In this document: in pieces, positions 18,013 to 27,208 of the stretch
Layout of the letters: every line of letters begins with the position of its first letter
Position numbering within the stretch: the first letter of the stretch is position 1
Origin: Bifidobacterium santillanense
GTDB lineage: Bacteria; Actinomycetota; Actinomycetes; Actinomycetales; Bifidobacteriaceae
DNA length: 64,000 nucleotides
Assembly: GCF_018555385.1 (NCBI RefSeq)
Contig: NZ_JAFEJS010000003.1
Location: forward strand, 1 to 64,000
Reading direction: 5' to 3'
Notes under the pieces: generated by a model
The model's input: only the letters and a program-made list of their open reading frames with translations
Databases searched by the model: none
Told to the model about the DNA's origin: nothing
Made by a program: the position numbers and the translations under genes

Positions 18013-18524
18013 GATCTTCCCCCTCGTCAGCTTCGGGCCCCGTTGCTGGGCACCAGTCTACCGCCGGGATGCGCGCCTCGGGGTCGATCTCAGGGATGAA
18101 TCAGGGACCACGTCATCTTTTGGATGACAAAAGAAAACCCCGGTGGGATGAACCACCGGGGCCAGAGAAAGGAGAGAAGAAGAAAGGTTCAGTTTTGACG
18201 GGGGCTAACGCTCCGGGTCGGCTTGTGCTGACAACTCATAGATAACCACCTTTTTCTGAGCCACACGCGGTATTTCGCTGTGAGTTTCCTGAGAATTGTC
18301 GATTTTTGGTGAATTGTCCACAGCCTGAATGCCTCGGGACAGCCATAACGACGCAGTTATCCACATGAATACGACACATCGTCGCATTCGATTGACGAAA
18401 AAGCGGTTTCCCGTAGCAGATCATTGCATGCGAACAGTGTGTGTGTATCGCGACGGCGTCCCATGGCCGATGGCAGGGATGATGTAATGGTTACCAACGA
18501 CTCGCCTTCAGAGAGGAGCGCGAT
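18013..18524. other. 512-bp intergenic region with an orphan terminator and two DnaA-box-like sites
   Basis: No gene is recognised. The region is less GC-rich than its surroundings between 18230 and 18420. It holds TTGTCCACA (18314-18322) and TTATCCACA (18357-18365), both matching the DnaA-box consensus on the plus strand. A minus-strand open frame of 16 codons (18239-18189) has AGGTGG six bases upstream, and a minus-strand terminator follows at 18138-18161. A short untranslated or leader-peptide transcript on the minus strand is possible but unproven. Confidence 0.4.
18130..18161 (-). terminator. Intrinsic terminator on the minus strand with no annotated upstream gene
   Basis: CCCCGGTGG - gatgaa - CCACCGGGG (18138-18161) is a perfect 9-bp stem. 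On the minus strand it is followed by TTTTCTTTT (18137-18130), a proper U-rich tail. The nearest minus-strand gene upstream is kilobases away, so it implies a transcript starting between 18162 and 18520. Confidence 0.75.
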
Positions 18525-19151
18525 ATGAACGAATCTCATGCCAATCGAGGGATGAGGCTGCTTGCGCTGATTGCGAGCGTCGGACTCCTGTGCGCTCCTG
18601 CCGCATGCGGAACCGGCACATCCGCATCAGATTCACCGGGGCAGGCGCAGGGTTCAGGCGGATCGGTTTCCCGGGTCACCCTGTACGCTTCCGTCGACCA
18701 GCTGGCCGAGGACAGCGATCTGATCATCGCCGGTCAGGTGACCGACACGACCACCGCGAGGGACATCGACGACTCCGCGGATCTCACCCTTGCGACCGTC
18801 ACCGTCCTTGAGACGCTCAAGGGCGAGACGCCCGACGCGAACGAAGCGATCGTCCATCAGACGGGATCACGGGAACAGCACACCCCGAACACCTTATACA
18901 CCCCGAACACCCTGTTGTCGCGCGGGGATGTCGTGCTGCTGTTCCTCGTGCATTCCGGCCTCGGCGGGAATCTGGCCGAGCAATACTACATCACGGGCGC
19001 CGGTGCGGGAATGTACCGTATGACCGACGCCGAGTCCCCTCTCTCGATCGACGACATGGACAACGTCTCGTTCCATCGCGTCAATACGGATTCCGGAGAC
19101 GACCTTCCCGACGTCCTGTCCGTCGAGGAATTACGAAACGGCATCGGCTAA
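18525..19151 (+). CDS. Secreted lipoprotein of unknown function
   Basis: A 208-aa protein with a signal peptide (MRLLALIASVGLLCAPAAC) ending in a lipobox-like PAAC, so it is probably anchored to the outer face of the membrane. A Ser/Gly-rich linker follows, then a compact domain with beta-rich segments (SDLIIAGQVTDT, VTVLETLKGE, DVVLLFLVHSG). A short repeat, TPNTLYTPNTL, lies near residue 130 and comes from a duplicated CACCCCGAACACC at DNA level. GAGAGGAGCG precedes the ATG. I do not recognise the domain. No neighbour suggests a role. Confidence 0.72.
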   Translation: MNESHANRGMRLLALIASVGLLCAPAACGTGTSASDSPGQAQGSGGSVSRVTLYASVDQLAEDSDLIIAGQVTDTTTARDIDDSADLTLATVTVLETLKGETPDANEAIVHQTGSREQHTPNTLYTPNTLLSRGDVVLLFLVHSGLGGNLAEQYYITGAGAGMYRMTDAESPLSIDDMDNVSFHRVNTDSGDDLPDVLSVEELRNGIG

Positions 19152-19220
19152 CATATCCATCGACAGTCGCGGGGATGCGTCAATGAATGCCGATGAGTCT
19201 CAGCGACAATAGGCAATACG

Positions 19221-19256
19221 GGCGGAGTCCTACGAACGATTCCGTAGGACTCCGCC
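19221..19256 (+). terminator. Hairpin downstream of the lipoprotein gene
   Basis: GGCGGAGTCCTACG (19221-19234) pairs perfectly with CGTAGGACTCCGCC (19243-19256) around an 8-base loop. It is 70 bp after the lipoprotein stop. No T-run follows, so the terminator call is moderate. Confidence 0.55.
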
Positions 19257-19429
19257 ATCCGCCGCCAACGGTGTCCTTCGACACGTCATGACCCGGGTCC
19301 GCAACTGCACCGATCACCTCCGATTCGGAAGCCGCCTCCGGCAGCCGACGACCGCCCCATAGCGCCAATCGCCGCCGGGCACTAGACTTGTGGGCAGTAT
19401 TGTGACGATTCCGCCCGTGAGGAGCTTTC

Positions 19430-20011
19430 ATGCTGTTGTCCGACCGCGACATCCTGGCCGCGCAGGCCGAAGGCCATATCTCGCTCGACCCGTGGACCCC
19501 TCAGATGGTTCAGCCCGCGTCGATCGACGTCAGGCTCGACCGCTACTTCCGCCTGTTCAACAACCACGCATACACCTATGTGGACCCGGCCGAGAACCAA
19601 GGCGCGCTGACCGAGCAGTTCGAGGTCGGTCCGGACGAGCCGTGGATCCTGCATCCGGGCGAGTTCGCGCTCGGCTCGACGTGGGAGTACGTCAAGCTCG
19701 ACCCGACGATCGCCGCCCGACTCGAGGGCAAGAGCTCCCTCGGCCGTCTCGGCATCCTCACGCACTCCACCGCCGGATTCATCGACCCGGGCTTCGAGGG
19801 CCACATCACGCTGGAGCTGTCGAACGTGTCGACGCTGCCGGTCAAGCTCTGGCCGGGCATGAAGATCGGCCAGATGTGCTTCTTCCAGCTGAGCTCGCCG
19901 GCCGAACACCCGTACGGCTCGCAGGGCACGGGCTCGCACTATCAGGGACAGCGCGGCCCGACGCCGAGCCGTTCCTACGAGAACTTCTATCGCGCGCACA
20001 TCGACGACTGA
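19430..20011 (+). CDS. dcd: dCTP deaminase, probably the bifunctional dUMP-forming type
   Basis: A 193-aa trimeric enzyme of pyrimidine nucleotide synthesis. It deaminates dCTP, and close actinobacterial relatives also hydrolyse the dUTP formed, giving dUMP for thymidylate. Conserved blocks are [53 protein letters not shown] and [13 protein letters not shown]. The match to the Mycobacterium tuberculosis bifunctional enzyme, as I recall it, runs along the whole length; hence the bifunctional prediction, which is inference. GTGAGGAGC precedes the ATG. A Pro/Gln-rich membrane protein gene follows 76 bp downstream. Confidence 0.93.
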   Translation: MLLSDRDILAAQAEGHISLDPWTPQMVQPASIDVRLDRYFRLFNNHAYTYVDPAENQGALTEQFEVGPDEPWILHPGEFALGSTWEYVKLDPTIAARLEGKSSLGRLGILTHSTAGFIDPGFEGHITLELSNVSTLPVKLWPGMKIGQMCFFQLSSPAEHPYGSQGTGSHYQGQRGPTPSRSYENFYRAHIDD

Positions 20012-20087
20012 CCGATCGCGCGCACGCGAACGAGCGGCCGGAGACGGCCGCTCTTGGTATTTGGAGACACAGAGACAAGGGGAAACG

Positions 20088-22094
20088 ATGACCGATCCAA
20101 GCGGCGAGTTCCATTTCGACTTCCAGAACAAACCCAAGCGCCCCGAACAGGCCGCACAGCCGCAGGGCATGGGGGTGCCCCAGCCGCCGGCGCCGGCCGC
20201 GTACGGGCAGACCGCGTCGGTCACGCCGCCCCAGCCGCAGCAGCCGACCCAGCCGATGTACGGCCAGCCGCAGCAGTTCGCTCAGACTTCGGCATACGGG
20301 GCACAACAGCCGACGCAACCGGCTCAGCCCGCCTACGGCCAGCCCAACTCGACTCCGGCATACGGCGCACAAACCACGGGCAACATCCCCCCTGCCCTCT
20401 CTCCGGCCGTCGAGGAACCGACCGAACTGGAGACGACGCAGGCGTTCGACCCGTTCGCCGACGAGGATCTCCCTCCCCTGCCGTCGCAGACGGCCCAGCC
20501 TGTGCAGACGCCGGCTCAAACTGCACAGGCCACTGCCCAGCAGGCATTCCAGAATCAGCCCACGCAGGCATTCACGGCATCGCCAACCCCTGCCGTACAG
20601 CCCACACAGGCGATTCCGACGCCTCCCGCGCCGACCGCCGCCCAATCGCAGCCGACCCAGGCGTTCACCACCCCGGTCTTCCCGCAGGGCGCGCAGGGCT
20701 ACGCGCCGACGCAGGCGTTCCAGCAAGCACAATCCACGCCTCTGCCGGCCTCGCCCGACGCGCAGGCGACCCAGGCGTTCGTCCAACCGTACGGTCAGCC
20801 TGCGTCACCGACCGTTCAGGCGACCCAGGCGTTCAGCCCCCAGCAGCCGGCTTCGTCCTACGGCCAGTCGGCGCAGCCGTCCGCCGCGCCGACCCAAGCG
20901 TTCCAGCCGGTCGCGCAGCCCACGCCGGCGTTCCCCACCGGCGCCACGCAGGTGCTCGGCCAGACCACCCAGCCGGCCCAGTTCCCGCCGGCGCAGCCGA
21001 TGGCGGCCGCGAACCCGAGCGAGGCTCGCACGCAGGTCTTCGATCCGAACATGCTCAATCAGGCCGCGGCCCAGTCGACCGGCCAGTTCCCGCCGGCGCA
21101 GCCGTTCGCCCAGTCCCCGGCCGCCCAGCCGCCGGTGATGCCGCCGTCTATCACCCCGGACGACGAGGACGACGGCGATGACGACGGGTCGGACGACGAC
21201 AAGCCCTCCCGCCGCAAGGACCGCAAGAGGAAGGGCGGCATGTCCGGTGGCAAGATCGCCGGCATCGTCGTGGCCGTCATCGCCGCGATCGCACTGATCG
21301 CCGGCGGCGTGTGGCTCTTCACCGCGAGCAACGGCAAGCTCACGTACGCGGCGTGCACGGCGGCCAAGATCGAGTACACCGACGCGCAGAAGGACCTGCA
21401 GGAGGAGATCACGAAGGGACAACAGACCGTCTCGTCGACGACCGCCGACCAGCTGTCCGATGCGACCACGCTGGACACGCTCAATCAGGCGATCGCCGAC
21501 GCCGGCAAGGTCACCACGGACGCGAGTTGCTCTGCGGACATGGAGAAGGCCGATCTCAAGTCGAACACGCAGCAATTCAAGACGGCCGAGAATCAGGCCG
21601 ACCAGCTTGAGGAGAAGATCGACGACGCGATCGACGCGGTGAATGCGAGCAAGAAGTCGAAGTCCTCCGATTCGCTGAAGTCGTCGCTGACCTCGTCGAT
21701 CTCGTCCGCGCAGTCGCTGCTGAGCAGCGCCTCCGGCAAGGTCGCCGACGAGAGTACGCTCACCGCATTGCAGAGCGCGATCAGCAACGCGAACAGCGTG
21801 TCCGCGAAGTCGAATCCATCACAGTCCGAGGTGAACAGCGCGAACTCCGCACTGCAGCAGGCGATGTCGAACGTGAACGCGTCGATCGCCGCCAAGACGA
21901 AGGCCGACCAGCAGGCGGCCGCCCAGGCCGAGGCGCAGCAGCGGGCGCAGGAGGAGCAGCAGAAAGCCCAACAGCAGCAACAGCAGGAGGACATGCAGGA
22001 CCAGCAGGCCGAGGAGCCCGATCAGGAGAGCTCCTCCGGCACCGGCTCGGGAGCCACCACCGACGGTTCGTCCGGCACCGGCTCCTTGAACTGA
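20088..22094 (+). CDS. Pro/Gln-rich membrane protein with repeated TQAF motifs and a coiled-coil exterior
   Basis: A 668-aa protein of unknown function. The first 370 residues are low-complexity Pro/Gln/Ala with at least seven TQAF motifs and variants such as RTQVF, spaced irregularly. An acidic patch (DDEDDGDDDGSDDDK) and a Lys/Arg patch lead to one membrane helix (IAGIVVAVIAAIALIAGGVWLF). The outside part carries two cysteines, then Ser/Ala-rich helical segments likely to form coiled coil, and a Gln-rich end. The repeat region is cytoplasmic by the positive-inside rule. Start ATG is chosen for GGGGAAACG upstream. Hairpin 22121-22151 ends it. The Thr-Gln-hydrophobic repeats resemble phospho-Thr docking sites, which is inference. 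Confidence 0.8.
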   Translation: MTDPSGEFHFDFQNKPKRPEQAAQPQGMGVPQPPAPAAYGQTASVTPPQPQQPTQPMYGQPQQFAQTSAYGAQQPTQPAQPAYGQPNSTPAYGAQTTGNIPPALSPAVEEPTELETTQAFDPFADEDLPPLPSQTAQPVQTPAQTAQATAQQAFQNQPTQAFTASPTPAVQPTQAIPTPPAPTAAQSQPTQAFTTPVFPQGAQGYAPTQAFQQAQSTPLPASPDAQATQAFVQPYGQPASPTVQATQAFSPQQPASSYGQSAQPSAAPTQAFQPVAQPTPAFPTGATQVLGQTTQPAQFPPAQPMAAANPSEARTQVFDPNMLNQAAAQSTGQFPPAQPFAQSPAAQPPVMPPSITPDDEDDGDDDGSDDDKPSRRKDRKRKGGMSGGKIAGIVVAVIAAIALIAGGVWLFTASNGKLTYAACTAAKIEYTDAQKDLQEEITKGQQTVSSTTADQLSDATTLDTLNQAIADAGKVTTDASCSADMEKADLKSNTQQFKTAENQADQLEEKIDDAIDAVNASKKSKSSDSLKSSLTSSISSAQSLLSSASGKVADESTLTALQSAISNANSVSAKSNPSQSEVNSANSALQQAMSNVNASIAAKTKADQQAAAQAEAQQRAQEEQQKAQQQQQQEDMQDQQAEEPDQESSSGTGSGATTDGSSGTGSLN

Positions 22095-22120
22095 TGCCCC
22101 GATACCGTCGGATATGACGA

Positions 22121-22151
22121 GTCCCCCGTTTCCGTCACGGAATCGGGGGAC
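22121..22151 (+). terminator. Terminator of the Pro/Gln-rich protein gene
   Basis: GTCCCCCGTTTCCG pairs with CGGAATCGGGGGAC over a 3-base loop with one mismatch, followed by TTTCCTG. It lies 27 bp after the stop codon. Confidence 0.65.
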
Positions 22152-22169
22152 TTTCCTGTTGTCGACAAA

Positions 22170-22247
22170 CCACACGGAACGTACGGCAGGACCGGACAGG
22201 CGTACGTTTCGTGTGGTCAGGGTTCGATTGGCCACACGGAACGTACG
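22170..22247. repeat. CGTACG-ended hairpin plus a half copy
   Basis: CCACACGGAACGTACG (22170-22185) pairs, with one mismatch, with CGTACGTTTCGTGTGG (22201-22216). A further half copy, CCACACGGAACGTACG, lies at 22232-22247. It sits between convergent genes and belongs to the family seen at 26987-27097, 50492-50789 and 59125-59178. Confidence 0.75.
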
Positions 22248-22266
22248 GGAACGGCCCCGTCTGGAC

Positions 22267-25245
22267 TTACTTGGCCATCGCCCTGAGGACGCACTTGCGC
22301 AGCTCGGAGGCGACGAGCACGAACGCGGCCAGACCGATGCACTCGACCCACGCCATCGGCGAGAGCGGCGTCGTGCCGAACGCGGAGTTGAGGAACGGCA
22401 CGTAGATCACGACGAGCTGCAGCACGATGGACAGGCCGATCGCGCCCCACAGCCACTTGTTCGAGAACAGGCCGACGAACGCGGACTGCGCGTGCGAGCG
22501 CGAGGCGATCGCGTTGAACAGCTGGGCGAACACGAGGATCGTGAAGCCCATCGTGCGCGCCTCGACCATCTGCGCCTCGTGGCCGAGCGCGTCGACCGAA
22601 CGGTCGGTGAACAGGCCGCCGGCCAGGTGCATGTCCATGCCGATCAGCGTGACGGCGGCCATGATGATGCCGATGTAGATGATGTCGCCCCACATCGAGG
22701 CGTCGATCACACGGTCGGTCACCTTGCGCGGACGACGGTTCATCACGTCCTCGGTCTGCGGGTCGACGCCCATCGCCAGGGCCGGCGCGGCGTCGGTCAG
22801 CAGGTTGATCCACAGCAGCTGGGTGGCGAGCAACGGCACGGTCACGCCCTGCGTGCCGGGCTGGGTGATGCCGAGGAACCCGGCGAGCACGACGCCGAAG
22901 AACACGGTGAACACCTCGCCCACGTTGCTGGAGAGCAGGTAGCGCAGGAACTTGCGGATGTTGTCGAAGATCACGCGGCCCTCGCGCACGGCGGCCACGA
23001 TCGTCGAGAAGTTGTCGTCGGCGAGGATCATCTTCGCGCTCTGCTTGGTGACCTCGGTGCCGGTGATGCCCATCGCGACGCCGATGTCGGCGGTCTTGAC
23101 GGCCGGGGCGTCGTTGACGCCGTCGCCGGTCATCGCGACGATGTTGCCCTGACGCTGCAGCGATTCGACGATCCGCAGCTTGTGCTCCGGCGCCACGCGC
23201 GCGTACACGGACACCTCGGCGGTGGCCTTGTCGAACGCCTTGCCGCCGTCGTCGCAGGCGGCGAGCTCGTCGAGCTGGTCGCCGGTGAGGGCCTTGCCGC
23301 CCTTCTCGATGATGCCGAGGTCGGAGGCGATGCGGGCCGCGGTCAGCGGGTGGTCGCCGGTGATCATGACGGCGCGGATGCCGGCGCGGTGCGCCTCGGC
23401 CACGGAGTCGCGGACCTCGGTGCGCGGCGGGTCGATGATGCCGACCATGCCGTTCCAGATGAGGTCGGTCTCGATCGCGCCGGACTGGTCGGCGATGTCG
23501 GTCACCTGGCCGGCGGCGTTGGCGCGCACGCCGGGCACCTCGGACAGGTTGGCCGTGCCGAGCGGACGGTACGCCTGGCCGAGCGTGCGATACGCCTCGG
23601 AGGAGAGGCGCTCGACGGTCGCGAGGATCGTCTGGCGGTCGCCCTCGGTGAGCGGTCGGACCTGGCCGCCGACGGCGATGCGCGAGCAGAAGCCGAGCAG
23701 CACGTCCGGCGCGCCCTTGGCGAAGACGGTGAGCTTGCCGCCTTCGGTCGCGTCCTTCGCGATGATCGACATGCGCTTGCGCTCGGACGTGAACGGCACC
23801 TCGGCGACGCGCGTGAACTGCTCGTAGCCCTTCATCGCGCCGGTCTTGCGCGCGGCGACGATGAGCGAGACCTCGGTCGGGTCGCCCACGATCTCCCACT
23901 TGCCGCCTTCCTGACGCAGGTCGCCGTCGTTCGCGAGCGTGCCGACGGCGAGCGTGGCGAGCGCCTCAGCCTTCAGGGCCGGCGCATCGGCGAGCGCGGA
24001 GCCGTCGGCGGCGACCATCTTGCCCTCCGGCGCGTAGCCGGTGCCGGTGATCTGCACCTCGCCGGACGGGGTGACGACGCGTTCGACGGTCATCTCGTTG
24101 CGCGTGAGCGTACCGGTCTTGTCGGAGCAGATGACGGACGCGGAGCCCAGGGTCTCCACGGAGTGGAGCTTCTTGACGATCGCGTTGTGCATGGCCATGC
24201 GCTGCACGCCGAGCGCGAGCACGACGGTGAGGATCGCCGCGAGGCCCTCGGGCACGGCGGCCACGGCGAGCGAGACGGCGAGCAGCAGGGAGTCGATGAC
24301 GTCCTGCGTGGAGTGGAAGCCCTCGAGGATCGCGAGCGCGGCGAGCACGACGGCCGCGATGATGCACACGGCGATGCCGAGAATCTTGGAGACGTAGTCC
24401 ATCTCCTTCTGCAGCGGGGTCTGCTCGTCGTCGGTGGCGGACAGGAGGTCGGCGATCTTGCCGACCTGCGTGTTCATGCCGGTGCCGGTGACGATCGCAC
24501 GGCCGGTGCCCTGCGTGACGGACGTGCCGTTGAAGATCATGTTGGCGCGGTCTCCCAGGGCCTTGGCCTCGGGCAGCGTGTCCGGTTTCTTGCCGACCGG
24601 CACGGATTCGCCGGTCAGGCTCGCCTCGGCGATGCGCAGGCTGGCGGCGGAGACGAGTCGGCCGTCGGCGGAGACGGAATCGCCCTCCGCGAGCACGATG
24701 ATGTCGCCGGGGACGACCTCGGCGGTGTTGATGCGCACGACCTTGCCGTCGCGCAGGACGGACGTCTGCGGCGCGGTCATCTGGGCGAGCGCCTCGACGG
24801 CGGCCTCGGCCTTCGCCTCCTGGATGTAGCCGAGCACGGCGTTGACGATCAGGATGAGGACGATGACGAGCGCATCGAACGGGAGCGGCTCGCCTCCCTC
24901 GGCGCCCGCGTGGCCGCGCTCGATGAACCACGCGATCACGGAGATGACGGTGGCGGCGAGCAGCAGGTAGACGAGCGGGTCCTGGAACTGGGCCAGGAAC
25001 TTCTTCCACTTGGGCACGGGCGGCGCGCTGGCCAGCTCGTTGGGTCCGAACTTCTCGAGTCGGCGCTTGGCCTCGGCCGAGCTCAGGCCCCGGGCCGGGT
25101 CGACGTCCAGCGCCTCGGCGACCGCGGCCGCGTCGGTCAGGCTCGGGTCGATGTCGTTGAGCAGCGCCTGCTGGGCGCGGGTTTCCTCTGATATGGCGCT
25201 CTCGTTCGTTGCGAGCGCTGCGGATTGATCCTTCTGATCAACCAT
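22267..25245 (-). CDS. P-type cation ATPase, P2 (Ca2+-type)
   Basis: A 992-aa ion pump of the plasma membrane. An N-terminal cation-ATPase domain (DIDPSLTDAAAVAEALDVDPARGLSSAEA) comes first. TGES (211-214) lies in the actuator domain, PEGL (332-335) in membrane helix 4, and the phosphorylated Asp is D375 in DKTGTLT. TGDHPLTA and TGDGVNDAPAVKTADIGVAMG give the hinge. Six C-terminal helices complete the pore. PEGL in helix 4 and the six C-terminal helices point to a Ca2+ (or Na+/Mn2+) exporter, not a heavy-metal pump. CAAGGAGAACACC precedes the ATG. Confidence 0.92.
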   Translation of the reverse strand: MVDQKDQSAALATNESAISEETRAQQALLNDIDPSLTDAAAVAEALDVDPARGLSSAEAKRRLEKFGPNELASAPPVPKWKKFLAQFQDPLVYLLLAATVISVIAWFIERGHAGAEGGEPLPFDALVIVLILIVNAVLGYIQEAKAEAAVEALAQMTAPQTSVLRDGKVVRINTAEVVPGDIIVLAEGDSVSADGRLVSAASLRIAEASLTGESVPVGKKPDTLPEAKALGDRANMIFNGTSVTQGTGRAIVTGTGMNTQVGKIADLLSATDDEQTPLQKEMDYVSKILGIAVCIIAAVVLAALAILEGFHSTQDVIDSLLLAVSLAVAAVPEGLAAILTVVLALGVQRMAMHNAIVKKLHSVETLGSASVICSDKTGTLTRNEMTVERVVTPSGEVQITGTGYAPEGKMVAADGSALADAPALKAEALATLAVGTLANDGDLRQEGGKWEIVGDPTEVSLIVAARKTGAMKGYEQFTRVAEVPFTSERKRMSIIAKDATEGGKLTVFAKGAPDVLLGFCSRIAVGGQVRPLTEGDRQTILATVERLSSEAYRTLGQAYRPLGTANLSEVPGVRANAAGQVTDIADQSGAIETDLIWNGMVGIIDPPRTEVRDSVAEAHRAGIRAVMITGDHPLTAARIASDLGIIEKGGKALTGDQLDELAACDDGGKAFDKATAEVSVYARVAPEHKLRIVESLQRQGNIVAMTGDGVNDAPAVKTADIGVAMGITGTEVTKQSAKMILADDNFSTIVAAVREGRVIFDNIRKFLRYLLSSNVGEVFTVFFGVVLAGFLGITQPGTQGVTVPLLATQLLWINLLTDAAPALAMGVDPQTEDVMNRRPRKVTDRVIDASMWGDIIYIGIIMAAVTLIGMDMHLAGGLFTDRSVDALGHEAQMVEARTMGFTILVFAQLFNAIASRSHAQSAFVGLFSNKWLWGAIGLSIVLQLVVIYVPFLNSAFGTTPLSPMAWVECIGLAAFVLVASELRKCVLRAMAK

Positions 25246-25587
25246 GGTGTTCTCCTTGGTATAGCCGCGGAGTAGTCAGCCCGCCCTGCCTGCCGGTTGT
25301 CTCTCCGGTGCGCGACGGACTGCGCGGTTATGGGCATCGACGCGACTGCCGCCGATGCATACGATTGCCATTATTCCATACGCGCCGCTCGCCCTCGTCG
25401 CACAGCGAAACGCGTTTCGCCCAATGGACCGGTGCGCACGGCCGCATGCAGAGAATCGTTCTCGATAACGAACGTGTGAGGGTCGACGGTGCGTCAATCG
25501 CACAGGCGCATCGCCGGAACGGCGTCGTTGCAACGGTTTCGGCGATGTGCGGTTTGTGCGTGATTGTGCGGTTGGCTCACACGTTCG
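25246..25587. other. 342-bp intergenic region with long-range inverted repeat arms
   Basis: No gene is seen. It is the promoter region of the P-ATPase gene. ACGAACGTGTGAG at 25468-25480 is the exact complement of CTCACACGTTCGT at 25576-25588. The right arm touches the stop codon of the MFS gene. At 95 bases apart the arms could pair in RNA or be two copies of a protein site. Confidence 0.4.
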
Positions 25588-26946
25588 TCATCGGGCGTCG
25601 TTTTGTGCGATCGACTCGCGCATGACGCGGGCCACGGCGCGCTCGCGCGACGCCTTGGTCGCGCGCATGCCGGCCGTGACGACGATCAGCGCGACCGTGC
25701 AGGCGATCCAGAGCGTCCGGCCGCCGAACCGGCTGATCACGGCGCCGCCGATCAGCGGGGCGAGCGCGATCGACAGCGACCACAGCACGTTGTACACGCC
25801 CTGATACGTGCCGCGTGCGGCCGCCGGCGCCATCGAGGCGACGATGGTCGTGGCGATCGGGAACGTGCCGAGTTCGCCGAGCGTCCACAGCACGACGGCG
25901 AGTGCGAATCCGGCCCACGAGCCGGCCACGGTCTGCACCGCATACCCGATGACGGTCACGGCGAGGCCGGCGACGATGACGCGCGAGTTGCCCATGCGCG
26001 AGAACAGCCTCATCGCGGGGATCTGCAGGGCGCACAGCATGAAGCCGTTGATGGTCAGGAGGATCGAGTAGTCGCCCAGTCCCATGCCGAGGTCGGTCAT
26101 CGCGATCGGCAGGCCGGAGGTCGACTGGAAGTAGACGAGGTAGTAGCCGAACATGAGCACGGAGAAGGCGAGGAACGGCCAGTCGGTCAGGACGCGGCGC
26201 CAGTTGTCGCGCAGGGAGCCGGGGGCGGGCGCGGCCGAGGTCGAGTCGGAGGCCCGGTCGACGGTCGGACCGTCGGTTTGGTCTGACGTCGACGCCGAAG
26301 TCGACGCGACCGGAGACGACGCCGACGCGACGCCGCCGGCCGTCGGGCCGGGCACCGCGATCCCCAGATGCCGCACCTCGCGGAAGAAGGCGACGAGCAG
26401 CGCGGTCACGGCGATCATCACGGCGGCCTCGACGTAGAACATCAGCGAGTACGACACCTTGACCAGCTGGTTGGCGACGATCGGGCCGATCGCGTAGCCG
26501 AAGTTGATCGCCCACGACTGCAGGACGTACGCGCGCTGCTGGCGTTCGACGGGCACGACGTCGGCGATGTACGCGGCGATCGCGGGGCTCGGCAGCGAGG
26601 CGAACGCGCCGTAGACGAACAGGGCCGCGCCGAGCGCCACCGGGTCGACGAGCAGGGAGACGACCAGCAGCGCCGCGGCGGCGCCGATCTCGCCGATGAC
26701 GATCATCGACTGCCGGCCGAACCGGTCGGAGAGCGTCCCGCCGAACAGGCATCCGATGATCGAGCCGAAGCCGTACATCGCGACGACCGCGCCGACGACG
26801 CCCTCGTCGATGTGCAGCGCGGAGACCAGGTAGATCGACAGGAACGACGTGACGAACCGGCCCATCCACAGGATCAGGATGGCCAGCCATAGGCCCCAGT
26901 ACAGCAGGGGCAGTCCGAAGAGCATGCGTCGTTTCACCCTCAACAC
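25588..26946 (-). CDS. MFS transporter, drug/sugar efflux type
   Basis: A protein of up to 452 aa with twelve predicted membrane helices in two halves. They are joined by a long Ser/Thr/Asp-rich cytoplasmic loop (about 210-260) unusual for its low complexity. The first-half loop GGTLSDRFGRQS matches the MFS signature between helices 2 and 3. The start is uncertain: GTG codons at 26946 and 26937 and an ATG at 26925 are in frame. The substrate cannot be read from sequence. It is divergent from rlmB, and CGTACG hairpins lie between the two genes. Confidence 0.82.
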   Translation of the reverse strand: MLRVKRRMLFGLPLLYWGLWLAILILWMGRFVTSFLSIYLVSALHIDEGVVGAVVAMYGFGSIIGCLFGGTLSDRFGRQSMIVIGEIGAAAALLVVSLLVDPVALGAALFVYGAFASLPSPAIAAYIADVVPVERQQRAYVLQSWAINFGYAIGPIVANQLVKVSYSLMFYVEAAVMIAVTALLVAFFREVRHLGIAVPGPTAGGVASASSPVASTSASTSDQTDGPTVDRASDSTSAAPAPGSLRDNWRRVLTDWPFLAFSVLMFGYYLVYFQSTSGLPIAMTDLGMGLGDYSILLTINGFMLCALQIPAMRLFSRMGNSRVIVAGLAVTVIGYAVQTVAGSWAGFALAVVLWTLGELGTFPIATTIVASMAPAAARGTYQGVYNVLWSLSIALAPLIGGAVISRFGGRTLWIACTVALIVVTAGMRATKASRERAVARVMRESIAQNDAR

Positions 26947-26986
26947 CCTACTCGGGTTCGGGTCGCGGCGATACGGCCGTGGGCCC

Positions 26987-27097
26987 GCGTACGTTTCGCC
27001 GGGTCTTTTCCGGCTCCGTCCGGCGGAACGTACGCTCAGCGGCCGTCAGCGTACGTTCGACCGGACGTGGGACGGAAAGGTCCGGTGGAACGTACGC
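26987..27097. repeat. Two CGTACG-ended hairpins in tandem
   Basis: Hairpin one pairs GCGTACGTTTCGCCGG (26987-27002) with CCGGCGGAACGTACGC (27020-27035). Hairpin two pairs GCGTACGTTCGACCGGAC (27049-27066) with GTCCGGTGGAACGTACGC (27080-27097). Starts are 62 bases apart, the same period as the array at 50492-50789. They lie between the divergent MFS and rlmB genes. Confidence 0.8.
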
Positions 27098-27208
27098 CTG
27101 GAGGTCGGCGGGTGCGGTCGGGACACGGCGGGACACGGCGGGAGGGACGGAACGCCCCGACCGCACGTCCCCTCCCGTTCGGTTGGGCCTTGTGAGACAA
27201 TGACCCTT

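Noticed and set aside
18314..18365. Replication origin at the DnaA-box pair
   Set aside because: Only two boxes, no dnaA or dnaN beside them, and the gene order at the right edge places the origin beyond murJ, outside the window.
22114..25191. Plus-strand frame of about 1,000 codons opposite the P-type ATPase
   Set aside because: It is antisense to an ATPase with every expected motif; the translation is low-complexity Val/Gly/Asp/Arg.
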